A DNA stretch of 64,000 nt. Origin: Impatiens glandulifera. Lineage: Eukaryota; Streptophyta; Magnoliopsida; Ericales; Balsaminaceae. The notes beneath the pieces are model-generated. The model was not told where the DNA came from and searched no databases. It saw only the letters and a list, made by a program, of their open reading frames with translations. This document shows positions 24,201-38,034 of this stretch, piece after piece. The stretch covers positions 28,267,819-28,331,818 of the forward strand of contig NC_061868.1 in assembly GCF_907164915.1 (NCBI RefSeq), given 5' to 3'. Within the stretch, counting starts at the first letter, position 1, and every line of letters begins with the position of its first letter. Both the position numbers and the translations under genes were made by a program.

Positions 24201-27200
24201 CCTCATAATCCTACATGATGGAAAAAAATGACTATGGGTCATATTAGTATAACTTTGACTATTGCATGTCAACTTCTCAGCTGCAAGAATATTCCTGACC
24301 AGGAGAATCTATATTTGTACACAATTAGTCAGACACTCACATATATGCATGTATTTGAAGAATTAGATTAGTTAAGGCCTAAGGGTATATTTCTCTTTCA
24401 TGCTAGCATCCTACATTAAAAAAATAAAAGGGTATGTCTCTTAGTAATTTATTTGAAGAGTCATATTATGACGTTTTTACTTGTAGCCTATATGGAGGCT
24501 TGCTAGAGTTCGTGTATAAATCATTGTCATTAGTAAAACCACTCATTTATGTTTTAACATAGAGGAAACACACAAATATACATATAATAATGAATGCCCC
24601 TAATATACTTACAAATGGATATATTTGTGGATTGAACATATCCAGGATGTAGACTTTTTCTGCTGCACCAGAATTGCTCATCGAAGGTGACTCGTGAGCA
24701 AAATCCATTTCATGCCCATTGCCTTGATGTGCATCAAGATCAATTATCATCACTCTGCAATTCACTTGCAAATAATGAAGATAAAATCATTTTGTGGCTA
24801 TATGAGAATTTTGATACCAGAAACTGGGTAAATAAATGTATTGGGTCATACTTAATGATGAGTTGCAAGTGCATTTACCTTGAAATATTTAGAAGGGTAA
24901 ATGCATAGTGTATACACAGTGAGATGTCAGCATAAACACAAAACCCCCCTCCTATCTCAGCAGAACAGTGATGAAACCCACCACCAACGTTAATAGCCCA
25001 ACCTCGCTCCTTAGCGAGCTTTGCTGCCAAAATGGTTCCTCCCACCTTTAAAAGGAAACTTTCTTTTGTAATCAAAACGGAAAATGGAGGAAGAACGTCA
25101 CCAGATAAAACTATAAAAATTGAGCTAAACTGAAATTCATATATCAATCTAGACAAAGTGTCTAAAATATACTATGAGTTGTGGTTGTACGTATTATGCT
25201 GCCCATTCTAAAAGTCACATTTATCATTGTCAATATTGATTAACACCAAGTGGTTGGAATTATGTCTTACCAACAAAAGGGTTATTAATGTTTATCTAGG
25301 AAATTGTTCTATCATTTGGTTAGCCTATTTTGTAGTTCTTCTAAATTGTAACATCCTTTGTAATAATTTAACAATTCCAATTATATCAAATCCTCTTTCT
25401 CTTCAAATTCTACAACAGTTCCGCTATCTCATAGAGGTCCAATACCATAATTAGTTATTATGTCACCATGTCACTCATCCACGCCTTAGTCCATGTGGTC
25501 CACTAAGTATGGAGTCTTCTCCAGCCTCCATACAGAGTAGAGTTCCTTCACAAACTGTCCTCTTCTGCATGTGAGATCCAAATTTATCTTATATCTTTAC
25601 TACTCATAAACAATCTATTGCCTCTTATGAACACCTTTCCAGATATTTATGTTCCTTTTGCACTTTGACAAGGTTAACACTCATTCACTCATCATCCTTT
25701 GTCTAATTTATTTCTTATACACATTTACTGCCTAGATATCATTGTTTTTCCTTGTCCGTCAATTCAAAGTTTATTTCACTTGTACTAGGAGACATTGTAT
25801 ATTCCTTATCTTTCTAAAGAGGCCTAATTAGATGCTTGACCTTTTATCTTGGGAACTTGAACTTAGTTAAGGTCCCACCTTCTACCATGCGGTTGGGTGC
25901 CATGTAATGTTGACCATCAAATATCACCATGATGGTTCTATTGTGACATTACATGGTATGATCGGTTTGAGACTTCTCTCAAGTAGCTCATTGTAATGCT
26001 ATACAAGTTATTTATTATTGTTAATTAGGGGTGGCATATAGCTCCATTAGATGTTAAAAATACATTCCAATATAGTGATTTCTTTAAGAAGTATATATGG
26101 AGCAACTACCAAATTATGTTGCTTAGGTGGAGAGGCTTATGTATGTTGAGGAAATTATGAGTAAAATATGTGTAAACTTTATTGTGAGGGTAATACCCTT
26201 TATATACACAGTAATTACAATTTACATTATCCCAAAAATTATGGGATTTATTAGGTAAGGATTCCATTATAGAATCAAGGTATTTATGGTAGTGATTATA
26301 TCTAAGAATCAATGTACTAAAGTCAAATGAATTATCCAATTATATAAAAAATATATTGGTAATTCCCTTCATTAATTATAGTAATGCGTTAACACTCCTT
26401 CTCAAGTTGAGTTATATATGCCCAACTTGCAACTTAACTATTCAAATCTTGTTCGGGTCTTGGTGAGAATGTATGCATTCTGATGAGCAGTTGGAATGTA
26501 GGAGACAGATTTTCTTGCCTTCAATTTTCTCCAGTACGAAGTGTCAGTCAATTTTTACAGGTTTGGTTTAATCATGATGATCTGGATTTTTTACTATGCA
26601 AATAGTTGATTGGTTATCACAATAGATTAGAGTTTGAGAGTTTTTATGGTATTCTCAGTTATTCTCATATGCCAAGTGGCTATGACTTCTGCCTCAACAC
26701 TACTTTGAAACACCACATCTTATTTCTTGCTTCACCAAGTAACTACATTTTCCCAAGCATATGCATAACAAGGAGAAATTGATGTTCTATCCATAATATT
26801 GTCTGCATGATCAGCATCAGTATAAATTTCCATTCATCTATCATCACTATTTGAATAATAAGCCTTTTCCAAGATTGAACTTGAGGAATTTTAAAATCAT
26901 GTGAATATAGCCCCCAGGTGTTTATTGAGTATTCAATACAATGCTACAAATGTTACAGCCTTTCATTTATATTCATATTTATGAATAACAATTTTAGTCC
27001 ATTCAAGTCTCAAAATTAAGAAAATGAAGTTTGCATATTGACAAATTACCTGTTTACGAAATGGATAAAGTACTTTCTTCTGCAAAAGACAGTTAGGGAG
27101 AACTGCTACAGGAGGGATCTGAGTAAAAGAAATTTGTTAGTTAAAATTCTAAAATGTATACTGGTGCAGCTGAAATCTTGAAGAACCATGAAAGCTTTTT

Positions 27201-29086
27201 ATCTTTTCTTTCCTTTTCATGTCTTTTATCCATTTTATTTTTTTGGGAGGGGACAATCAAAGGAGGAAATTCAAACCAGAATAACTCTTACTAGTCAGTA
27301 CAAAGTCGGATTAGAACTCTAGTAGGAAACAAAGGGGAAACGAAGATGTTAGATATAAATAATCTATGTATATATATTTATTTCATTTCCTATGAATATG
27401 GCAAAGAATATCTTGCCAAAGGACACATGAATGGCTCACAATTTCATTTTGCAACATTACCATTGGGATATAAACATTATAATATCTAATATCCCAAAAC
27501 TATCCACAAATCCAAGTTATTGAGTTTTAAAATTGACTTAGATTTGCATCATAGTTTTATGTTGTTTATCGCTCTATGTTTCGCTCCCCGCCCCGCCTCT
27601 CTTGTTTTGTGTCCCTGGCTCTATTGTTTGCATCATCTCTAGTCATTAATCACTCATTGTAACCTTGTTTATACATCAGAAAAATAATACCAAAAGCTTA
27701 GAATCTTTCTTCATCAGTAAGCTTCCATATTGTGTCTCTCTTCTGTTCCATTCACAAATTACAGCATGGCTTAATCCAGTTATCTTACACATCCAGACAA
27801 CACAGTTTTGGGTTACTGATGATTTAATTCAGCGGGGATACGAAATCCTACACCATATAATATAGCATAGAAAAATAAATAATATATCACTACATTCCTT
27901 TCTCTGTACATATAATATCAAAGTATTCATGTCTAACCGCTTATTATTAAGCTTCCCAGGAAGTATGTCAGGCACAATGAGATAATCAAATCTAGCAGAT
28001 GGACAGAAAAGAAAATTCTAAACAGAACCAGATCAAGAAAACTAAAGATTCTGAATTGGAGCTAGTTAAAATTGCAAAATATCCATGAAACAACATTCCT
28101 ACCTCAAGTATAATGGAAAGTTTCAAACTGTTCTTCAGACTGTTCAAGTACGACTCTGAATGCACCTGTCACAATAAATACACATCAACTAATAAAAAAA
28201 CATGTAGCGTATTGTTTGATTTGAAACTTACGAGTATCGAGACAAGAAAAAATCAATAAATTGTTGCTGCAAAAGGATACGATTCAGAGAGTTAAAAAGG
28301 AAAAATAGAAAAGTAAATCAATTGCCTAAAGTCCACATGCGGGATCATTGAGTACAAACTTCAGGACCCATCAAGTGATTAAGTTCATTAAGCTGTTCCA
28401 CCTGATGTATGAGTCTTGTATGCACAAAATTAAAGGAATAGTAAACTTGAATATCCTTCAGATACTAGGTGTACTAAAAACCAGAAACAAATAAGAGAAA
28501 AGTGTTTACCACTAGTAGATCATCCTGTGTAGCTTCCTGAGGTTCAACTATACATTTTTTTTTCCAGAACACCATCAGTGATTAAGAAGCAACAGATGCG
28601 ACCCCATTTAGAAGAATCAAATGGATGTCTGCATATATGAATACTAAATATGTAAGTGCCACTTCAATAATCAACTCACCCGCTACTAATCAGATAAGAA
28701 ACGCAACAAAGACAAGATTTCCAATCAGGAAACTAAAGGATAATTCATTGAATTATACACTCCACAAAAGGTAATTATTACATGATGAAGAAATTATTTA
28801 GTTTCTTACAGCTTCTCGATTCCAAGAAAGGAGATATCATAGGAAGATGAATAAATTACAGGAACCTGACACATGAAAACAAAAAATAATTGGGTCAATG
28901 ATAGAACAAGAGAATTATCGGCAAAATAACATTTCATTTTAGCTTTACCTTAGAAGGAGGAACGTCCAGATAAAGTTTGCTCGATAGAATTCGGCTCTTC
29001 CTCATGGTTTGGGCAACAGTGGCGGTGGAGGAGGTGCAAGTCTCGGTAGAGGAGGATAATGCGGTGGATGAAGTAGCAGTCGACAT
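21218..29086 (-). CDS. HDA2: Class IV histone deacetylase (HDA2/HDAC11 type), 12 coding exons
   Basis: Zn-dependent lysine deacetylase acting on acetylated histones or other proteins. Exons, 5' to 3': 29086-28949, 28865-28810, 28628-28510, 28165-28103, 27118-27050, 25045-24879, 24754-24613, 24210-24166, 24062-24012, 22198-22112, 21510-21423, 21312-21218. All have GT donors and AG acceptors with matching phases. The spliced frame gives about 372 aa once one surplus base in exon 3 is ignored, close to the plant family size. Catalytic features in that numbering: His-His dyad at 173-174 (GGGFHHCS), Zn ligands D211 and H213 (DLDAHQGNGHE) and D301 (AGTDILDGD), and Tyr344 (SGGYMK). The N-terminus has the RILSSKLYLDVPPSKVPVIYSSSYD-type start (split over exons 1-2). 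Oddities: the 9-T tract at 28555-28563 shifts the frame, exon 7 codes about 10 extra residues after GNGHEMDF, and two introns hold retroelement pieces. The start ATG was chosen just upstream of the Ser/Thr-rich N-terminus; an in-frame ATG further 5' lies in CT-rich leader. Confidence 0.92.
22816..23690 (+). pseudogene. Ty3/Gypsy-like gag remnant in an HDAC intron
   Basis: On the plus strand, opposite to the host gene, the frame reads IPVCDGNDVKGWIRSAERIF, then a FKITSNMLRDASEWFTSF block and, after a break, ALRKHFNQTP. This matches the retrotransposon gag domain pattern (D..GWI...E..F ... A...F..). A segment of about 70 bp at the start (CTATCCCA...GATACAAGATTCC) is tandemly duplicated. No LTR was identified. 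Confidence 0.7.
26144..26850 (-). mobile_element. Truncated Copia end (RNase H piece, PPT, 251-bp LTR) in HDAC intron 5
   Basis: Reading the minus strand, 26850-26400 carries RNase H-like words near WENVVTW and SSVEAEV, followed by the PPT AACTTGAGAAGGAG. Then comes an LTR at 26394-26144 that starts TGTTAACGC and ends CCTCAACA. A TATA-like GTGTATATAAAGGG lies inside the LTR. The 5' part of the element is missing. It has the same orientation as the gene and lies between exons 5 and 6. Confidence 0.75.
28555..28563 (-). other. Nine-T homopolymer that shifts the HDAC frame in exon 3
   Basis: The exon 3 reading on the minus strand is GVLEKK followed by nine A's. Eight A's would continue into IVEPQEATQDDLLV, which fits the family and the next splice phase. 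With nine, the frame meets TGA eight bases later. Confidence 0.85.
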
Positions 29087-29199
29087 GAAGAGAGAGAGAG
29101 AGACAGACAGAAGATTAGAGAAAATACATCCCAAAATGAATACCATTGACAACAATTGTAGAAGATTTCTACATGTTCATCTTACAACTCCAAATTAAA

Positions 29200-29794
29200 A
29201 ATATTATCTAAAAGATTTTATCATAATTAATTTTTTAATTAAATATTTTTTAAAATTTATAATTTAAATATTTTATAAGTTTATAAATTAAAATTAAATC
29301 TTACTTATTTAAATAAGGAACTTATTTAATTAATTTTATAATTATAAATTTTTATTTAGTGATTTTATTATTATTATTTAGAAGACATTGAATTTTAGAA
29401 AATAAATAATACCATTTAAGAAACTTGATTCCATGAATTTACTCGATAAAGATATATATAAAATATTATTTATATATAAATATTTAAATAAAATTAATAA
29501 TATTTAAAATTTTGAATTGGTTTTAATTTGTAAAATTAAATTAATCTAAATTTAATGTTTACTTATATTTTTAAATTCTATATAAAAGTTCAAAATATTT
29601 AAAAGAAAAATATAATAGATGCGGACCAATTATAGAAATAACAACATTCATTGAGTAGGAAGAAAAGTAATTTAGAAAAAAAAATTAACAAATATCTAAT
29701 TTTGAATCAAATTATCAATTAAATTATATAAAATTTTGTTTGAGTGTAATATTTTTTATTATTATATATTTATTTGAAAAATAAAAATAGTAAG
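29200..29794. other. AT-rich spacer upstream of the HDAC gene
   Basis: This is very AT-rich sequence between the HDAC 5' end and the SINE-like array. A CT-rich leader (29087-29103, on the gene strand) lies just before the start codon. Nothing else is recognised. Confidence 0.5.
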
Positions 29795-33772
<3,978 letters not shown>

Positions 33773-33774
33773 AA

Positions 33775-34264
33775 AGGGTATGTAAAAACAGTTTTTATTC
33801 CTCTTTTAAATTATGTTATAAATTATAATCATAAACTAAGCATATTTCAACATACAAATGATTCAAATTACCTATATCCACAATGATGTCCTAGGATCAC
33901 TTCATAAAAATTTACAAAAATAATCTAACTTAATATAGATTTAAAAAAATTAAAAGAGAAGTTAGTGAAATAATCAATTATTATTAACCATTCACTAATT
34001 GAGGAATAAATAGAGAAAGTAAAAGAACAATATCATTACAATGAGTAGATAACCATCACTAAGATTTAGAACACGAATTAATTCTTGAGTTTTACATTGA
34101 AAACATTTAAAAAATATAATAATAATAATATCATTACATATTAGACTTGTACAGTTCTTGACTTCTTATTCAAAACTACATTTATTCACAACAGTAATCC
34201 ATTGGTGTTATAATGAAAAAGGAGGAAATCGTATATGCCTAAGACCAAATAAATAAATAATAGT
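33775..34264. other. AT-rich spacer
   Basis: No coding region, repeat or RNA gene was recognised between the SINE-like array and the MULE-like element. Confidence 0.5.
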
Positions 34265-34271
34265 TTTTTAA

Positions 34272-35298
34272 GGGAAAATTTGAGAAAATGACCTCAAAAT
34301 GTTCTTATTTGAGCTGGTGGTAAATTATAATTTTAATTGCTTTCGTGGTCGTTTATTTTTTTTTGACGAAATTGTCTTTTTCGCGAAACGCTAAGAGGCT
34401 TAGCGTTTCGCAAAGTGAATTAGGTTTAGTATAAATACTGTAATTTTTTCATTTCCTTCATTTTATTTCTCTCTTCTCTTCTCTTCTCTTCTCTTCTCTT
34501 CTCTTCTCTTGTTCTCTCTTTCACGGCGGCGACGACGACGGCGGCTACGGCGACAGAGGCTGCGAGGCGGCGGTTCAATTCATACAGATTTACAAAATCT
34601 TTATTTCTAACCCTAACCTAAATCGATTTATGTTTTATTTACACGATCTTCATAAACCCTAACCCTAACCCTAAATCTGTTTTGCATGCAGGTGTCCGAT
34701 TCTAAGGATTTGAAGGTCGAAGAAGATGTTCATTTCAAACCTAAACCTAATTTGAGTTATGTTAATGTTTCCATTTTCTTCATTTCAAACCCTTCGATTT
34801 AACATGTTCTTATGTGGTTCATATTGGTTCATATTTGTTATTTGGTTCATATTTGTTCATATTTGTGGGTTCATATTTGTTATTTGGTTCATATTGTTTC
34901 ATATTTGAGCATTTCGTTAGGTTCATTAGTGTTTTTACAGAAAATCTCGGATCATATGGGTTTTCGTTTCAGGGAAGATTCGCTAAGTGCTTAGCGTTTC
35001 GCTAAGTGCTTAGCGTTTCGCTAATTTCTTAGCGTTTCACTAAGTGCTTAGAGTTTCGCTAAGTGCTTAGTGTTTCGCTAAGTGCTTAGCGTTTCGCTAA
35101 GTGCGTTTCACTAAGTGCTTAGCGTTTCGCTAAGTGCGTTTCGCTAAGTGCGTTTCGTTAAGTGCATTTCGCTAAGTGCTTATTTATTTTGATTAATAAA
35201 TAAGTAATGTAATGCTTATTTATTTTGCTAATGATGTTTGAAGGATGAATATTGTGCTAATTTAAAATATATTTTAAATAATTTGGTGCAAAAATTTA
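34272..35298 (+). repeat. Left terminal inverted repeat
   Basis: It pairs with 36101-36981. It contains the hairpin at 34383-34411, TATAAATACTG (possible TATA box) near 34430, the TCTTCTCTTCTC run at 34470-34510, the telobox-like ACCCTAACCCTAACCC near 34658, and an array of GCTAAGTGCTTAGCGTTTC units at about 34980-35180. Confidence 0.85.
34383..34411. other. Subterminal hairpin in the left TIR
   Basis: Perfect 13-bp arms GCGAAACGCTAAG and CTTAGCGTTTCGC around AGG. The right TIR has the matching CGAAACGCTAAG-CC-CTTAGCGTTTCG at 36843-36868. The related element at the window end has a different hairpin at the same place. Confidence 0.88.
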
Positions 35299-35698
35299 GA
35301 AGAGATAAATCTAGGAAGTTATCGTCAAATATTCAAAGAAATTGGTGTAAATGGGGAATACTTAGAAAGCATGTCAATGTTCACGATAGAACAAATACTT
35401 AGGTTTATAAGACGACTTCACATGAAATGGGGTGACTTTATAACCCTTTGCAAGGAACTGAGGCGAATTAAAGGTTGGTCGATTTCTTGTCCTTCCTTTA
35501 CTCTCTTCCAAAACTATAATTTTATTAGCTTTAGTATGTTAATAATTAAAAAATGAACTTTTTTTAGTGGCTTGTTTGAAAGGAGAACAAAGAGTCCGAA
35601 GGCCATGGTGGGCACCTCCTTGTTTGGCGGTTGTTTTCGTCAAGTCTGCGAAGAGTAATCGGCAAGCCAGAGTTGTGTCGCTGAAGCTTGAACCTTAA
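35299..35698 (+). pseudogene. Captured host gene fragment with one intron (possible SAM-like domain)
   Basis: An open frame at 35299-35473 reads EEINLGSYRQIFKEIGVNGE..., SMFTIEQILRFIRR and WGDFITLCKELRRIK. It ends in a phase-1 GT donor at 35474. An AG acceptor at 35566-35567 rejoins the frame at 35568 with VACLKGEQ, RRPWWAPPC and VVFVK, then VVSLKLEP and a stop at 35696-35698. Together this gives 101 residues. The N-terminal half fits a sterile-alpha-motif-like pattern (L..Y...F...GV.GE.L......T.E.IL), but I am not sure of the family. It has clean codons and no ATG at its left edge, so it is a fragment taken with its intron; a 5' AG at its start suggests it begins at an exon boundary. Confidence 0.65.
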
Positions 35699-36100
35699 TA
35701 GATTTTGCTCTTTTCTATGTATGTAATAATATGTATGTATGTGTGTAATTCTCACTTGTTTCATGGCTTTAATCATCTAAAATTCATCTTTTGGTTTTTC
35801 AATGGATAACTTATGTGAATTTCTTTCCTATTTTTATTGGCTTTTTTGGTTTTATGTTTGATTTTATCAGTGTTTTCCTATTTTAAATGCATGTATACAA
35901 CTTTGTAATGAAAGAAGTGCATTATGATCAGGATATATATGATATATCTAACCAATAATAGTCTACTTTTTTATATGAATCTTTATTGGACTCTTTCTTA
36001 TGGATTATTATTTTCATCTTGATTATGATAAATGGATAAATTTTTAAAAAAAATTATGTTTGTCAAAAATTAAAGTATAAATTAAATTACACTTTAAAGT

Positions 36101-36981
36101 AATTTTTGCACCAAATTATTTAAAATATATTTTAAATTAGCACAATATTCATCTTTCAAACATTATTAGCAAAATAAATAAGCATTACATTACTTATTTA
36201 TTAATCAAAATAAATAAGCACTTAGCGAAATGCACTTAGCGAAATGCACTTAGAGAAATGCACTTAGCGTAACGCTAAGCACTTAGCGAAACGCTAAACA
36301 CTTAGCGAAACGCTAAGCACTTAGCGAATCTTCCCTGAAACGAAAACCCATATGATCTGAGATTTTCTGCAAAAGCCATTAATGAACCTAACAAAATGCT
36401 CAAATATGAACCAATATGAATCAAATAACAAATATGAACCAATATGAACCAAATAAGAACAAGTTAAATCGAAGGGTTTGAAATGAAGAAAATGGAAACA
36501 TTAACATAACTCAAATTAGGTTTAGGTTTGAAATGAACATCTTCTTCGACCTTCAAATCCTTAGAATCGGAGACTTGCATGCAAAATAAGTTTAGGGTTA
36601 GGGTTTATGAAGATTGTGTAAATAAAAACATAAATTGATTTAGGTTAGGGTTAGAAATAAAGATCTTATAAATCTGTATGAATTGAACCGCCGCCCTACA
36701 GCCTCCGTCGCCGTAGCCACCGTCGTCGACGCCGCCGTGATAGAGAGAACAAGAGAAGAGAAGAGAAGAGAAGAGAAGAGAGAGAAAGAAAATGAAGGAA
36801 ATGAAAAAATTACAGTATTTATACTAAACCTAATCCACTTCACGAAACGCTAAGCCCTTAGCGTTTCGCGAAAAGGGCAATTTCGTCAAAAAAAAAATAA
36901 ACGACCACGAAAGCAATTAAAATTATAATTTACCACCAGCTCAAATAAGGGCATCTTTGAGGTCATTTCCTCAAATTTCCC
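36101..36981 (-). repeat. Right terminal inverted repeat
   Basis: It is the inverted counterpart of 34272-35298, somewhat shorter because its GCTAAGTGCTTAGCG array has fewer units. It includes the G/C-rich CCGCCG stretch, the GAGAAGAGAAGAG run and the terminal hairpin at 36843-36868. Confidence 0.85.
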
Positions 36982-36988
36982 TTTTTAA

Positions 36989-38034
36989 GTGGGATGTTAC
37001 ATTAATTTTTTTAAATATGTTAAGATTCTCTAAACCTTTTGCATATCTTTTCCTTAAAAAAAATGTATAACCAAATTACTATACTTGAAATATTATTGCA
37101 TATGGAAATAATAAATATACTATGAACTTCTCAAGTTGTTACATTTTATTTATTTTCTTTTAAACTACTTACATAATTTTATAAATAAATCTCAAATAGA
37201 GTTAATAAATGCTAAACAACAAAAATAAGTTTTTTCTTTTATAACAATCAAGTAGAAATGTACCAACAAAATATACAATTCTTAAGTAACAGGAAAACAA
37301 AATAAAACAATTTTAAAAGACTATCTTGTGATTTTAAAATTGTCTCATTCTTGATAGAAAATCTAATTATTGAAGGTATTAATGATCATTCTCCAATTGT
37401 TAATTAGTGAAAATCTAGTTGTCCTAATGTCCTTTTAAACTTTTTCTTCACTTTTTTTTACTCTATAATAAGCTCACCATGTTAGCATAAAAAACCAAGA
37501 TTTTAGACTCAAATTTATATTTTATGAACACTTTAATTTAAGGGGTAATGACTTTGAGAGGTCATACTAACCATCCCAGAATAAATCCGGATTACAAAAT
37601 AAATAAAAACGATGTCGTTTTTGGCTCCGGTCTTTTTCCTCATTGCGACACTGTGATGATAAACTTCAAGATCTGTGTTGATTTTTGCTTTTTGGAACTC
37701 AGCTGTTGGTCGACCAAAACGGATGATTCAAAGCCTAGAATGATCACCCTACGATGGTGATCATTCTCCCTACAAAAGTAGGCCTCGTCATTGCCTACTC
37801 CGCCAGTTGACTGAAGAACAACCGAAACACCATTAATGGTTTTTGGCTGATTTGTCCCACTTGGCTCCTCCAACCGATCATGGGCAGCTATAAATAGCTC
37901 ACATGGATCATTCCGAAGCCAAGACACCAACTCATACCCTTCAAATCGAAGAAAATAAAAAATCTTCCATTAAAGCTTGAAGTTTTTAGATTTTTTGAAT
38001 TTTCTGTTTGAGGCTTAAAATTTGGATCTAAGCA
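36989..38034. other. No recognised gene; one unidentified open frame
   Basis: A minus-strand frame of 96 codons (37930-37640) has no motif I recognise. The segment 37550-37980 is less AT-rich than its surroundings and includes a TATAAATAGC word at 37889-37898 on the plus strand. It may be leader or LTR-derived sequence belonging to the retroelement fragment that follows. Confidence 0.4.

Larger units (their letters stand above)
34272..36981 (+). mobile_element. Pack-MULE-like element (2710 bp) with long TIRs and a captured gene
   Basis: The two ends are inverted copies: GGGAAAATTTGAGAAAATGACC at the left and its near-complement at the right, continuing inward to about 35298 (left) and 36101 (right). 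TIRs are thus about 0.9-1.0 kb. TTTTTAA flanks both sides (34265-34271 and 36982-36988); a 9-bp duplication typical of Mutator is not clean. Matching landmarks in both arms are a subterminal hairpin, a (TCTCT)n stretch, GGCGGC-rich codon-like sequence, telobox words, GTTCATATTTG repeats and an AAGTGCTTAGCG array. No transposase is present, so it is non-autonomous. The centre holds a host-derived gene piece with an intron. Confidence 0.85.

Noticed and set aside
28977..29198. Plus-strand frame over the HDAC first exon
   Set aside because: Antisense shadow; the minus-strand exon has the right start, phase and donor.
34655..34675. Interstitial telomere repeat
   Set aside because: Only about three ACCCTAA words occur and they recur in both TIRs, so this is a telobox-like motif of the element, not a telomere remnant.
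34812..35005. Open frames with repeated VHICYLVH-like residues
   Set aside because: They come from GTTCATATTTG repeats in the TIR; the same repeat is present in the other arm and the other element without an open frame.
37640..37930. Minus-strand open frame of 96 codons
   Set aside because: No recognisable domain, no neighbouring exons, and it lies beside degraded retroelement sequence; left as unassigned.
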